Shown: piece after piece, positions 7,206-16,647 of the stretch
Position numbering within the stretch: the stretch's first letter is position 1
How the letters are laid out: each line of letters starts with the position of its first letter
Source of the DNA: Halobellus sp. LT62
Lineage (GTDB): Archaea; Halobacteriota; Halobacteria; Halobacteriales; Haloferacaceae
NCBI RefSeq assembly: GCF_037031285.1
Contig: NZ_JAYEZO010000002.1
Span: 1,178,001-1,242,000 of the forward strand
Length of the DNA: 64,000 bases
Reading direction: 5' to 3'
Notes under the pieces: model-generated
The model's input: the letters and a program-made list of their open reading frames with translations, nothing else
What the model was told of the DNA's origin: nothing
Database searches by the model: none
Translations under genes and position numbers: made by a program

Positions 7206-8729
7206 TTATCGCTCCGGCGGTATCTCAGACCCGCCGTCGGCGGCCGTCGGCGACGGCGTCGGATCGAACTCCGCCGCCGCGTCGGTTCCGGAGATCGTGA
7301 AGTCCGAGAACAGCGACTGAAGCTCCTCGGCCCGCCCCGAGAGCTCTCGCGCGCTGCCGGCGACTTGGGTGAGCGATGCGGTCTGTTCCTCGGCGGCCGC
7401 AGACACCGTGTTGGACTCGCCGCTCACCTGCCGGGAGGCCTCCGTGACCTCGTCGATCATACTCGCGACCTCCTCGGTCGAACTCGCCTGATCGGTCGTC
7501 GCGTTGCTGATCTCTTGGACGCCGCGGTTCGTCTCCTCGATCTGAGTGGCAATCTCGTCGAGGTTCGAGAGGGCGTCGTCGATCGTCTCCGTCCCGCTTG
7601 AGACGCGATCGCCCATCGCCTCGATGTCGTCGACGGCGGTCGAAGTAGAGGATTGGATCTCGTCGATGAGGGCTTCGACCTCCTCTGTGGCCCCCGAGAC
7701 CTTCCCCGCGAGCTGTTTGATCTCGGTGGCGACGACCGCGAATCCCTCGCCCGCGTCGCCGGCGCGCGCGGCCTCGATCGACGCGTTGAGCGCGAGGATG
7801 TTCGTCTGTTCGGCGATGTTCGTGATCAGATCGACGATCTCTTCGATCTCTTCGATCTCCGTGGCCAAAGAGTCGATCTCCTCGATCGTCTCCTCGGATT
7901 TTTCCTCGATCTGGCGCATCTCGCCCATCGCGTCCGCGGCCGCATCGCGACTCTCGTATCCGATCTCGGCGACCGTCTCGGAGGTGGCGGCGATCTGGTC
8001 GGCCGACGAGGCGACCTCTTCGATGGTTCCGGCGAGCCCCTGCATCTCCGAGGCCGCCTCGTCGAGCATCATCGATTGCTCCTCGGCGTCGGCCGAAATC
8101 GCCTGCACCGACTCGCTGACCTGCTCGCTGGCCCGCCGCGTCTCGGCGGTGCTGGCGGTGACCTCCTCGCTGGATTCGGAGACCTCCTCGGCGAACGATC
8201 TGATCTGCGCCACCGTCGCCTCCAGCTCGGTCATCATCTGATTGAACCCCTCGGCGATGTCCGTCATCACGGAACTTCGGCTCTCGGGGTCCATCCGCCG
8301 GGTGAAATCGCCCGCTGCGGCCGCGCTCATCGTGTGACTGAACGACGCGGCTTTCTCTTTGAGGTGCTCGCTCAGCTGTTCCGCCTCCCGCCGGGCCGCT
8401 TGCGAGTCCTGTTTCGCCTGCTGGGCCTCCCGCTGGCGCTCCTTGAGGTCGTCGACGACGCCGATCGTCCCCGTTGCGGAGATAGCGACGACGCCGATCA
8501 GGACGGCCAACAACGAGTTGCTGAAGGCGTCCATCATCGGCCCGGCCACGCCGGCCCATTCGAGGAAGATCACGCCGGTCCAGAGCACACCGACCCCCGC
8601 GGCGAAGGTGAAGTTCACCCAGAACCCCGATTCCAGCGTGGTGTCACGGTACGTCTGCACGCCGAGGCCGACGGCGCCGAGATACAACACGCAGGCGAGG
8701 AAGTCGATGAGCATAATGAGTGCGCTCAT
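7206..8729 (-). CDS. Methyl-accepting chemotaxis-type transducer, no extracellular sensor domain
   Basis: A 507-aa protein. The first ~95 residues hold three hydrophobic segments with short loops and no ligand-binding domain. A HAMP-like segment follows (about 135-180), then a long coiled coil. The signalling hairpin tip is intact ([20 protein letters not shown], then [11 protein letters not shown]). The C-terminus is a disordered acidic tail. It should relay to CheW/CheA at the membrane. The start lies 3 nt after the stop of the small membrane gene, so both are co-transcribed. Sensing probably occurs through the membrane segments, its partner or the cytoplasm. Confidence 0.9.
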   Translation of the reverse strand: MSALIMLIDFLACVLYLGAVGLGVQTYRDTTLESGFWVNFTFAAGVGVLWTGVIFLEWAGVAGPMMDAFSNSLLAVLIGVVAISATGTIGVVDDLKERQREAQQAKQDSQAARREAEQLSEHLKEKAASFSHTMSAAAAGDFTRRMDPESRSSVMTDIAEGFNQMMTELEATVAQIRSFAEEVSESSEEVTASTAETRRASEQVSESVQAISADAEEQSMMLDEAASEMQGLAGTIEEVASSADQIAATSETVAEIGYESRDAAADAMGEMRQIEEKSEETIEEIDSLATEIEEIEEIVDLITNIAEQTNILALNASIEAARAGDAGEGFAVVATEIKQLAGKVSGATEEVEALIDEIQSSTSTAVDDIEAMGDRVSSGTETIDDALSNLDEIATQIEETNRGVQEISNATTDQASSTEEVASMIDEVTEASRQVSGESNTVSAAAEEQTASLTQVAGSARELSGRAEELQSLFSDFTISGTDAAAEFDPTPSPTAADGGSEIPPER

Positions 8730-8732
8730 CGA

Positions 8733-9086
8733 TCACACCTCCGAGTCCGCGGCCCCGATGGTGGTCGGATCGGCTGCTTGGCCCGCGTCGGTGTCCATCT
8801 CGGTGTCTCCGTCGCCTACCACGTGTTTGCGACGGAAGTACGCCGCCAAGAAGAACGCCAACCCGGATCCGAAGAGCCCGAAGAGGTGCTCGACGTGATT
8901 GAGCACGACGCCGAGAAACAGGTTTTCGAGGTTCGTCGCGAGCGTTGCCACGACCAACATCGCGTACCCGACGACGAACCACTTCGATTGGCTGCGGTAC
9001 TGCAACAGTACCGGGATCAATCCGAGTAGCGCGATGATCGGCAGCACGAGCTTGTTCGGGTCCATTGCTTCCATTCCGGCGAACAT
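8733..9086 (-). CDS. Small three-helix membrane protein paired with the transducer
   Basis: A 117-aa protein with hydrophobic segments at about residues 12-28, 37-55 and 65-84 and an acidic tail. Between helices it carries NLENLFLGVVLNHVEHLFG, with two histidines that could bind a cofactor or metal. I do not recognise the family. The ATG at 9086 lies about 26 nt from a TATA-like box, supporting a leaderless start and the longest frame. Being first in the operon with a transducer that lacks a sensor domain, it is a candidate stimulus receptor. Confidence 0.7.
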   Translation of the reverse strand: MFAGMEAMDPNKLVLPIIALLGLIPVLLQYRSQSKWFVVGYAMLVVATLATNLENLFLGVVLNHVEHLFGLFGSGLAFFLAAYFRRKHVVGDGDTEMDTDAGQAADPTTIGAADSEV

Positions 9087-9107
9087 ACTCCGACAAGAAT
9101 CAACCAG

Positions 9108-9117
9108 ATATATAATT
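9108..9117 (-). promoter_or_regulatory. TATA box of the transducer operon
   Basis: On the minus strand the box reads AATTATATAT, centred 26 nt before the ATG at 9086. This is the spacing of a leaderless haloarchaeal promoter. Confidence 0.65.
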
Positions 9118-9146
9118 GATATTGCCTAAATATTTATATTGATACT

Positions 9147-9165
9147 GAATCGAAAATATCGATTC
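9147..9165. promoter_or_regulatory. Perfect 7-bp dyad GAATCGA-N5-TCGATTC
   Basis: A 19-bp inverted repeat about 35 nt upstream of the TATA box of the transducer operon, within an AT-rich gap. It looks like an operator for a dimeric activator or repressor. Confidence 0.45.
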
Positions 9166-9339
9166 TGTGCGTCGATCTCAATAATTTCGCAGAACCGAAT
9201 CTGATAACAAACTCCAGTACCGCGTCGTATTCCGGTACGTCGGGGTCGCGGTGGCGAGTTCACGAAGGTAGCTCGGTAGCACGGACGAAACGCGCGTCGC
9301 AAACGCCGGCGAGTCGGAGGCGTGACGGAGCGCTGGCCG

Positions 9340-10767
9340 TCAGTTGCCGTTCGCGCTCTCGGTGCTCTCGACGCCCATCGCCTCGAACAGTTTCCGTCGG
9401 ACCGCCTCCTCGGTGAGCGAAAGCAGCGTGTCGCGGTTGTCGTCGCTGGTCTCGATGCCAGTGAAGATGCCGAGCGGAATCTCGACGTCGCCCTGTGTCG
9501 AGTGTCCGCCGGTCTCGCCGATTCCCTCGAACGCGTCTTCGAGGATCTTCCCGATGTTCATCCGGATGTCCTTCGAGCGTGCCGAGAGGAAGATCCGATC
9601 GTCGGCGATGCCGAAGACGGCGGTCGTCGTGATCCCCTCCAGTTTGAGGAGGTGCTGTGCGGCCTGTCCGAGCGCGTCGCGGTCGCGGATGAACCCGGCG
9701 TTCGAGACGAGGTGACTCCCTTGGACCTCGCGGTTCTGGATCGCCTCCGCGAGGACGTCGAGCGTCTCCGGAGACATCGACGGCGACTCCACCTGTTCGA
9801 GGGTGTCGTGGTTCGCGAAGGGGTAGAGATACGCCGCCGCGGTCAGATCCGCGGGCGTGGTCTCGCGCTTGAAGTCCAGCGTCTCCGAGCGGATTCCATA
9901 TAGGAGCGCGGTCGCGACCGCCTCGCTGGGGGAGATGTTGAACTCTTGGAGGTACTTCGTGAGAATCGTCGACGTCGAGGAGACGTTGGGGCGAACGTCG
10001 GTAAAAGCCGCGTCGATGCCCTCGTCGGGCTCGTAGTGGTCGATGAAGATGTCAATCTCGGCGTCGATGTCGGGATCGCCGGACTTCATGTGATCGACGA
10101 GCGCGACCGCCCCATACTCCGAGAGGGGTTTGCCCTCCGAGAGCGGCACGAGTTCGATGCCGAGTAAGTTGACGAACGCGCGGTTCTCTTGGTGGCCGAT
10201 CTCGCCGTCGTAGTTGATGACGGCGTCGATACCGTGCTCTCTGGCGATCGCCTGCAGCGCGACCGCCGAGGCGATCGAGTCCGGGTCGGGGCTGTCGTGC
10301 GTGAGCACCGCGAGGCCGTCGGAGGCCCCTTCGAGCACCTCCGCGAGCTGACGGGCCTTGTACTCCAACTCGCCCGATTCGAGCGATCGGAGCGCCGAGT
10401 CGGCGATGACCTCCGAGGGGTTGATCACGACGTCCGCGCCCAACTCTTCGAGTTCGTCTTCCGAGACGGGATCAGACGCGCGGACGACGACGAACTGGTC
10501 GCCGCCGCGCTCGCGGATCGCTGAGACGGCCGCTTTGTTCGCCTCAACGTCGGAGGCGAGGATCAAGACGACGTCTCTGTCCGAGACCGCCTCTGCGACG
10601 CCCGCGTCGGCGATATCGGTCTGTTGGGCGTTCAGGTCCTGATCGCGGAGTGACTCGACGCGACTCTCGTCTTTGTCGAGGATGAGAACGTCTTTTCCCT
10701 CCTCGACGAGGTCTTCGGCCACCGCATAGCCGACGCTCCCGCACCCAAGGATGGCGTAGGTGGACAT
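9340..10767 (-). CDS. RCK/TrkA-N plus DHH-DHHA1 phosphoesterase
   Basis: A 475-aa protein from the ATG at 10767, giving MSTYAILGCGSVGYAVAEDL. Residues 1-140 form a TrkA-N nucleotide-binding Rossmann domain (GCGSVG). Residues 150-310 form a DHH domain with motif I DSPDPDS, an intermediate VDHMKSG, and IDHYEP at the DHH position, so the last His is Tyr here. The DHHA1 domain follows (SNAGFIRD, and GGHSTQGD near the C-terminus). Relatives include NrnA- and GdpP-type phosphodiesterases that cut nanoRNA, pAp or c-di-AMP. Inference: a nucleotide-sensing phosphodiesterase, possibly linked to c-di-AMP, since dacZ is in the same window. Confidence 0.8.
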   Translation of the reverse strand: MSTYAILGCGSVGYAVAEDLVEEGKDVLILDKDESRVESLRDQDLNAQQTDIADAGVAEAVSDRDVVLILASDVEANKAAVSAIRERGGDQFVVVRASDPVSEDELEELGADVVINPSEVIADSALRSLESGELEYKARQLAEVLEGASDGLAVLTHDSPDPDSIASAVALQAIAREHGIDAVINYDGEIGHQENRAFVNLLGIELVPLSEGKPLSEYGAVALVDHMKSGDPDIDAEIDIFIDHYEPDEGIDAAFTDVRPNVSSTSTILTKYLQEFNISPSEAVATALLYGIRSETLDFKRETTPADLTAAAYLYPFANHDTLEQVESPSMSPETLDVLAEAIQNREVQGSHLVSNAGFIRDRDALGQAAQHLLKLEGITTTAVFGIADDRIFLSARSKDIRMNIGKILEDAFEGIGETGGHSTQGDVEIPLGIFTGIETSDDNRDTLLSLTEEAVRRKLFEAMGVESTESANGN

Positions 10768-10982
10768 CGAAGAGATAGTTACCCCGGCGCTCATTCTGCG
10801 CGCAACTCGGATCGGACGACACTTAACAGCACCCGTTTGGGCGGCATATTGCGAGCGGTTCGGAGAGATATCGCGAATCTCGCTTGCGAGGCGGTACGTC
10901 GTTCTCGCCGTGATAATCGTTCTCCGGGATCCACCCGAAAGGAAACATCTTTAATCGCGCCACCGAAACGATCGATTGCAGT

Positions 10983-11056
10983 GGGCCGGTAGCTCAGTCC
11001 GGCAGAGCGTCTGACTCTTAATCAGACGGTCGCGCGTTCAAATCGCGTCCGGCCCG
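10983..11056 (+). tRNA. tRNA-Lys (anticodon CUU)
   Basis: A 74-nt cloverleaf. The acceptor GGGCCGG pairs with CCGGCCC and the discriminator is G. The anticodon stem UCUGA/UCAGA encloses loop CUCUUAA, giving CUU. The D-arm TAGCTCAGTCCGGCAGAGC and T-arm CGCGTTCAAATCGCG are normal. CCA is not encoded. Confidence 0.95.
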
Positions 11057-11060
11057 TATT

Positions 11061-11090
11061 CTCGCCGCGAGCAACTCCGCGAGCGGCGAG
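11061..11090 (+). terminator. Hairpin after tRNA-Lys
   Basis: CTCGCCGC and GCGGCGAG form an 8-bp stem starting 5 nt after the tRNA. No T-run is present. A possible terminator or processing structure. Confidence 0.4.
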
Positions 11091-11382
11091 TATCGCAACC
11101 GGTGAGATTTGAATCGTAGGGGGGCCGCGCGCAGCGGGGGAATCTGAACAATGCCACAGTGCCCCGGACGCGGACCTTTATATACGAACGAGCGGCCAAC
11201 GCCCCCGTGACGTAACGAGCGTCCCGCGTCGATCCGCGGTTGCTCGGCACAGTCGACGCGGGAGGTCGGAACCGGTGGTCAAAAGCGAACCCACACGGTT
11301 CCACACTGCGGGTGCCGACTGTCAGCCCTGACCGTCAGCGACCGCTATTCTCGGCGACTGCCGTCCGACAGGCTCAGTCGCA
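11091..11382. other. Gene-free stretch between tRNA-Lys and the SRPBCC gene
   Basis: No believable coding frame is present on either strand. It contains a strong TATA-like box at 11177 pointing right, with no gene downstream before the convergent SRPBCC stop. It could encode a short non-coding RNA. I looked for SRP RNA and RNase P RNA hallmarks and saw none. Confidence 0.4.
11177..11184 (+). promoter_or_regulatory. Orphan TATA box TTTATATA
   Basis: A consensus-like archaeal box A in GC-rich surroundings. A plus-strand transcript would begin near 11205-11210 and meet the end of the SRPBCC gene. No ORF is found to use it. Confidence 0.45.
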
Positions 11383-11862
11383 CTACTCCAGTAGCTCCTT
11401 CGTCTTCCGATGTCGCGCGCGGAACATCGGCTCGAAGCCGACCACCGCCAGCGGCGACACCGCGCCGCCGACCTCACCGCCCGGTAGCTCGTACTCGACG
11501 ACGTCCTCGATGATCGTCTCCTCGCCGTCGGCGACGAACGTGTGGGTGTGAACCCACGTCGCGAACGGCCCGCCGCGCATCTCGTCGCGGAAGGCCGCCC
11601 GATCGTCGCCCTCCTCGTGGTCGACGATGACGGACGTCCACCGCTGTCGCGGACCGACGCCGAACGGCCGCATCGACAGTCGGATCTCCGACCCCGTTTC
11701 CAGCACCTCGGGGTCGGGATCGCCGTCCCGACCGGTGACCGACTCGACGCGGAGATTCATCCATCCCGGCGTCAACGCTTCCAGCCCGGAGACGCGCGAG
11801 TGGAACTCCCAGACGTCGTCGAGCGGTGCCGAAACCCGGCTCAGCCTCGAGTAGGTCGCCAT
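11383..11862 (-). CDS. SRPBCC (START-like) family protein
   Basis: A 159-aa protein from the ATG at 11862, MATYSRLSRVSAPLDDVWEF. This opening, the central WTSVIVDHEEGD and the late FEPMFRARHRKTKELL helix match the coenzyme Q-binding/cyclase-like SRPBCC fold with a large ligand cavity and long C-terminal helix. It is soluble with no signal peptide. Family members bind hydrophobic ligands; the ligand here is unknown. It is transcribed alone, downstream of nothing obvious, and its stop faces the gap after tRNA-Lys. Confidence 0.7.
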   Translation of the reverse strand: MATYSRLSRVSAPLDDVWEFHSRVSGLEALTPGWMNLRVESVTGRDGDPDPEVLETGSEIRLSMRPFGVGPRQRWTSVIVDHEEGDDRAAFRDEMRGGPFATWVHTHTFVADGEETIIEDVVEYELPGGEVGGAVSPLAVVGFEPMFRARHRKTKELLE

Positions 11863-11940
11863 AACCGAGGATAACCGCGGGCAACGCAAAAGCGTCGCGG
11901 CCGATCTACTGGTTCGGTGGAGGCGAGGGTCTGCCGTGGT

Positions 11941-14900
11941 TCACAGCGTGAATCGGGTCACGCTCGTCCCGGCGGCCCGGAGCTCCTCGTCGGTCGCGGC
12001 GGCGACAGTGATCTGGTTCTCGCCGTGTTCGATCGCCAGCGACGCCTCGAACGAGCCCTCGCTGGGCGTGACGTACGCCGTCTCCGAAGGCGTCTTGACG
12101 GCGACGACCGCGGCGTCGGTCCGCCCAGCCACGATCAGTTCGTCGCCCATAAACCGCGTACTGACCTGCAGTCGCGGTCCGTCGGGGCGCTCGCGTTCGA
12201 CGTAGCGCTCGCGGAGGACAGCGGGCATTTCGACCGGCTGGCCCTTGTCGATGCCGTGAGCGAGCCGAACGAACTGCGCCATCGACCACGCCAGCGGCGT
12301 CGCTGCGCCGGTTCCCTCGCCGAACGCCCAGTTGTACTCCGTGCTGTGCTCGCGGTCCCAGACCTGCTCGGAGAGCATCCGCCCGGAGTTAGCGAACCCG
12401 GCCATCGTCTCCAAGAGATTCTGCGGCGCGAGCAGTCCCTCTTCGGTCCCGTTGAGCAGTTCGTACTCGCCGCGCTCGCCGGTGAAGATCGGCCAGAGTC
12501 GACCCTTGCCTTTGGCCTCGATCGACCACGGCGCGCCCTCGTCGTCGCGCTGGCGCTCGCCGTAGCCGTCGCCGTTGTAGCGGTAGAACGCGGGCCCGTG
12601 CGGAGTGTCGACTCGGAGGGTCTCGTCGACCTCCGTGACCGAGTTCCGGATCACCTCGTCGTCTGTGGGCTTAATTCCCAAGCGGGTGAGTTCGAGGAAC
12701 CCGGCGTCGATGATCTCCCGCTCGTCGAGCGTCGGCCCGTTGTTCGCCAGCGTCCGCAGGTGTCCGGCGTCGGGCTCGCCGTCGCGGGTGATCCGAACGT
12801 AGTACGGCGTGTGCGTGTGTCGCTCCGTGCCCGTCTCCGTCGCCGTCCACTCCTCGACGCGATCGGTCCAGTCGTCGGCGAGCGCCTGCCAGATGAGCGC
12901 GTCGGCCTCGTGGCCCTCCTCGGAGGCGAGATCCGCGGCACAGGCGAGTCCGGCGATCTCAGCCGCGATCGACGACGGAGAGTAACCCGCCTCTTCCTCC
13001 CAGCGCTCTTGGGCCGTCGGCGGCCCGTTGCGCGCGACGTAGTCCGCCGAGCGCTTGACGTTGACGTAGTCGTACTCGGCCTCCGAGAAGTCGACACCGC
13101 GCTGTCGGAGCGTCCACGCCATCACCTGCGGGAACGAGATGTTGTCCATCTGCTCGCCGCCCCATCGCGTCCGGCCGTTCAAGTAGGTGTTCTGGGGGAT
13201 GAACCCGCGGTTGTCCTGCTGGTAGCGGTAGATGTACTCCAGCGCGAGCCGCGCCGTTTCGAGGTCGTCGACCGCCTCGAAGACCGTGAACACCTGATAG
13301 AGGTCGCGCGACCAGACGAAGTTGTAGCCGTAGCCCTTCGCCTCCTCGGCGGTGACGGCCTCGCCCCACGGCACCGACGGCGAGGCGATCCCCGCGCCCA
13401 AGAACGTCTTGTCCTCGACCGCGCGAAGACACATCAGACACGTCTTGTACTGCTTCGCGAGCGCCTCGTCGGCGACGACGGACTCGGGAGGTTCCTTGTC
13501 CGCGAGGAAGTCGTCCCACGAGTCGACGTAGCCGCGCTTGACCGTCTCGAAACCGCGGCTCAGCGCGCCCGCGGCCTCACCGAGCGCCGCAGCCGTGTCG
13601 GCGTTCTCCGCGAACCCGACCGCGAGCCGTTCGCTGTGCTGCGTTCCGCTCCCGATTCGCCCGACGAGGACGACGCTCTCGTCGTCGACGCTGTCGATCG
13701 GCGTGGGCGACGAGCCGTCCGTGAACAGCTCCGAGAGGTACGCCGACCCCGCGACGCCGACGGTCGCCCACTCGAAGCGCTCGGCGGCCGCCATCGCGGC
13801 CGCGACGCTGTATTCAGTCCCGTCCTCGTCGATGAGCAGCGGTTCGACGTCGCCCTCGTGATCGTACGCGCTGGCGTCGCGCGCGACGAGGTGATAGCCC
13901 GCCGCCCCGCCCAGTCTGAGACCCCGATCGGTCGATCCGGTGTTCGTGAGCGACGTGTCCGCGACGGCGTACAGTTCGTACTCGTTGTCGTCGCGCGCCT
14001 CGAACGAGACGTCGACGACCAGTGCGTCGTGCTCGGGATCGGTCACGTACTCGGCCGTGAGCGTCCACTCGTGGCCCCGGCCGTCGCCGGTTTCGGCGAT
14101 CTCGTGGCGGAACAACAGCGCGTCGTCGTCGACGATCTCCGCCCGTCTGTCGATCGTGTCGTTATCGTCGTCGCGACGCGTCTCGTTGTGCGTACGGGCC
14201 GTGTACGTCGCCTCGTCGCTGGCGTCGACGACAAGGAAATCCAGCGTCCGGAGGTTCATCAGATCGACCCGCGGGAACCTGACCTCCGTCAGCGATCCCT
14301 CGGTGAGCGTGAACCAGACGCGGGAGGGGTCCTCGCTGGTGTGATCGGCGACCGTTCCGACGCCGTACTTCTCGCCGGTCGTCCAGCGCGGCCGACTCGC
14401 CGGACCCGACGGCGCGGGTTTCGGCTCCGGCAACGCGTCGTGTTCGGCCAGCGCACCCGTCAGCCTGATCCGCATCGCGTGCGACCACGCCAGCGGCGTG
14501 GCGCTGTCGGGCGTCCCGTCGTCGAACACCTGTTCTGCGAGGTAGCCCGCACCGGAACAGAACGGTCCGTCGCGGCCGAGGAGATCGTACAGCTCGGTGG
14601 CGCGCTCCAAAAACGCCGCTGCCGACTCGGGCTCTCCGTGAACCTCCAACATCGATGCGAGCTCGACGGCCGCGTTCGCGCCCCACGCCGTCGCCACCGA
14701 CCACACCTTCTCGTTGTCCTGCTCTGCACTCCGCCAGTAATCGCCCTCGAAACGGATGAGCCCGGCGACGTCGCCGTCGTCGGACTCCCGATAGAGGTCC
14801 GCGAGCGCGGTTTCGACGTGCGTTTCGAGCCGGGAGACGGCTTCGGGCGTGAGCCCGTCGAACCGATCGACCTCGTCGTAGGCCGCGAACGCCTCGACGA

Positions 14901-16491
14901 GAGCGAACGAGCCCGAATCCAAGCGGGAGTCGAGTCCGCCGTCCTGTAGCCGGAGCGCGTACACCTCGTAGTCGTCATCCCAGAACCGATCGAGCGACTC
15001 GAAGACGGTCCGTGCCCGCTCGGCGGCGTGATCTCGAAGTTCCTCGCCGACCGGCGTTTCGGCGACCGTCGCGTACGCTTGGAGGAAGGTCGCGGCGGTG
15101 TGGACGAACCGACCGATCATATTCTCCCACGCGTTCTGACACGGTCTCGGGAGGCCGTCGGCCTCCAGTTCGTCGTCGAGCGCGTCGATCCCGTCGCTGA
15201 CGGCTCGCCTGAACCGCTTCTTCTGGCTCGCGTCGAGCGACGACCGGCGCTCGCGCAGGAGCGTCGCGAGGTACGTGACGGCGCTCGCGGTCTGATCCGA
15301 CTGGTGCTCGGGCCCGTCGGCGTTCTCGACGCGCGCGTTCGCCCAGCCCGGGGCGAGCGACCCGTCGATCGCCCACACCCGGTGCGGCCACGACCCGTCG
15401 TCGAGCTGGGTGTCACAGAAGAACGCGCCGATCCGTTCGAGCCGATCCGTCGCCCCCAAACCGAGCTGATCGTCGGCGTGCAGCAGATGGCGCGCGCACT
15501 CCGACTCGTCGCGGAACCACGTGTAGCCGTATCCGCCCGAATGCGTGTAGAACGGATCGAACTCCGGGCCCGCGATGTGCGCGCCCGACGGGGCAGTCAA
15601 GAGCGATAGCGCCCGCAGATCGGAGCGGACCGACTCCTCTCGTGGTGCCGTCTCGGGGACCGAAACCTCCGCTCGCGACCGTGCGGCGGCGCGAATGTCG
15701 TCGGCGCTCGTGTGTTTCAGCGCGCAGTGCCGCAGGTCAGAGAGCGCCTCCTCGCGTTCGACCTCCCCGTGATCCGACAGCTGCGTCACGATCGTCGTCC
15801 GGACACCGCGGTCTTCGCGTTCGAGCGGGGCCGAGACGACGATGTCGCCGCTGAGGTGGGTGTCCTCGTACCGTTCGAGCACGGCCTCGCGTGGGAACTC
15901 GAACGCGTCCGAAGAGAGCATTTCCTCGAACCGCTCGGGGATCTGCCCGCGGACGTCGTCGAGGCCGGTCGAGGCCGTGACGTAGTCGTGTTCGCTCCGG
16001 TGGAACACCTCGACGGCCTGCGTCCCGTTCGGGCCGCCGTCCTCGTGGATCAGCCGCCCGACCTGGGTCTCCCGTCCTTCGGGCGCGAGCGTCAGAAAGG
16101 CGGTCAGGTGCGCGTCGGTGGGGATCGCACCGCGGAGTTCGACGTGCGTGACGTGCGCTCGACCGAGCGTCAGGTCGTACTGGTGGACGGTGTACGATCC
16201 CGCGTTGTACTCGGTCTCGACGAGGCTCGTCTCCCGGTAGTAGTGCTGTCGCACCTGTTCGAGGTCGTCGAACCACCGCGTCTCGCCGTCAGCCTCGATG
16301 GCGAACCGGGACCGATCGATGCCGTACAGCCCGGAGAGGGCCGAGGAGTAATCCCGCAGTGAGCCGTGTCCGTCCACGTGAACGAGGCGGTCGCCGTGCC
16401 CGGAGAACGCGCCGTCGGTCGTGGGCACCTCGCCCGGAAATCGACCGTCGCGGTCGCGCTTGTACTCGTTCAGCACGGTCCGAAGTCTCAT
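11941..16491 (-). CDS. Tandem GH15 glucoamylase/glucodextranase-like enzyme
   Basis: A 1516-aa protein started at 16491, where a TATA-like box lies about 29 nt upstream. Order: N-terminal beta region (1-290), first GH15 alpha/alpha barrel (about 295-650), glucodextranase-type beta-sandwich (about 680-960), second GH15 barrel (about 970-1400), C-terminal beta domain (about 1420-1516). Each barrel has WE at the expected general-acid position (AWENMIG; RWEEEAGYS) and an EQV segment at the expected general-base position (LAEQVF; LSEQVW). Most GH15 proteins have one such unit. No signal peptide is visible, so a cytoplasmic role releasing glucose from alpha-glucans is likely. It is divergent from the GH13 amylase. 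Confidence 0.85.
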   Translation of the reverse strand: MRLRTVLNEYKRDRDGRFPGEVPTTDGAFSGHGDRLVHVDGHGSLRDYSSALSGLYGIDRSRFAIEADGETRWFDDLEQVRQHYYRETSLVETEYNAGSYTVHQYDLTLGRAHVTHVELRGAIPTDAHLTAFLTLAPEGRETQVGRLIHEDGGPNGTQAVEVFHRSEHDYVTASTGLDDVRGQIPERFEEMLSSDAFEFPREAVLERYEDTHLSGDIVVSAPLEREDRGVRTTIVTQLSDHGEVEREEALSDLRHCALKHTSADDIRAAARSRAEVSVPETAPREESVRSDLRALSLLTAPSGAHIAGPEFDPFYTHSGGYGYTWFRDESECARHLLHADDQLGLGATDRLERIGAFFCDTQLDDGSWPHRVWAIDGSLAPGWANARVENADGPEHQSDQTASAVTYLATLLRERRSSLDASQKKRFRRAVSDGIDALDDELEADGLPRPCQNAWENMIGRFVHTAATFLQAYATVAETPVGEELRDHAAERARTVFESLDRFWDDDYEVYALRLQDGGLDSRLDSGSFALVEAFAAYDEVDRFDGLTPEAVSRLETHVETALADLYRESDDGDVAGLIRFEGDYWRSAEQDNEKVWSVATAWGANAAVELASMLEVHGEPESAAAFLERATELYDLLGRDGPFCSGAGYLAEQVFDDGTPDSATPLAWSHAMRIRLTGALAEHDALPEPKPAPSGPASRPRWTTGEKYGVGTVADHTSEDPSRVWFTLTEGSLTEVRFPRVDLMNLRTLDFLVVDASDEATYTARTHNETRRDDDNDTIDRRAEIVDDDALLFRHEIAETGDGRGHEWTLTAEYVTDPEHDALVVDVSFEARDDNEYELYAVADTSLTNTGSTDRGLRLGGAAGYHLVARDASAYDHEGDVEPLLIDEDGTEYSVAAAMAAAERFEWATVGVAGSAYLSELFTDGSSPTPIDSVDDESVVLVGRIGSGTQHSERLAVGFAENADTAAALGEAAGALSRGFETVKRGYVDSWDDFLADKEPPESVVADEALAKQYKTCLMCLRAVEDKTFLGAGIASPSVPWGEAVTAEEAKGYGYNFVWSRDLYQVFTVFEAVDDLETARLALEYIYRYQQDNRGFIPQNTYLNGRTRWGGEQMDNISFPQVMAWTLRQRGVDFSEAEYDYVNVKRSADYVARNGPPTAQERWEEEAGYSPSSIAAEIAGLACAADLASEEGHEADALIWQALADDWTDRVEEWTATETGTERHTHTPYYVRITRDGEPDAGHLRTLANNGPTLDEREIIDAGFLELTRLGIKPTDDEVIRNSVTEVDETLRVDTPHGPAFYRYNGDGYGERQRDDEGAPWSIEAKGKGRLWPIFTGERGEYELLNGTEEGLLAPQNLLETMAGFANSGRMLSEQVWDREHSTEYNWAFGEGTGAATPLAWSMAQFVRLAHGIDKGQPVEMPAVLRERYVERERPDGPRLQVSTRFMGDELIVAGRTDAAVVAVKTPSETAYVTPSEGSFEASLAIEHGENQITVAAATDEELRAAGTSVTRFTL

Positions 16492-16516
16492 ACACACGGA
16501 CCAGTGTCCCCACGAC

Positions 16517-16524
16517 ATAAGTAT
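16517..16524 (-). promoter_or_regulatory. TATA-like box of the GH15 gene
   Basis: On the minus strand it reads ATACTTAT, centred about 29 nt before the ATG at 16491. This supports a leaderless start and excludes the much longer upstream open frame. Confidence 0.55.
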
Positions 16525-16647
16525 TGGCGGATGCGGTTCTCCCGCTCGCAGAAAACGCACGATCGATGGGGAACAACGCACCGAAAACGCGTATCCGCTC
16601 GCGACGGCGGGGCAAAGACAAAGGTGCGATATCCCGTTCGAACCCAT

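Noticed and set aside
9123-9135. Half iron-box (GCCTAAATATTTA) near the transducer promoter
   Set aside because: Only one arm matches the iron-box palindrome, so it is not called as an operator.
11177-11382. SRP 7S RNA or RNase P RNA
   Set aside because: I could not find the conserved SRP54-binding or RNase P core motifs in this stretch.
11917-14949. 1010-codon plus-strand frame opposite the GH15 gene
   Set aside because: It is the mirror of the GH15 coding strand. Its protein is Arg/Val/Asp-rich with no domains, a common artefact of high-GC genes.
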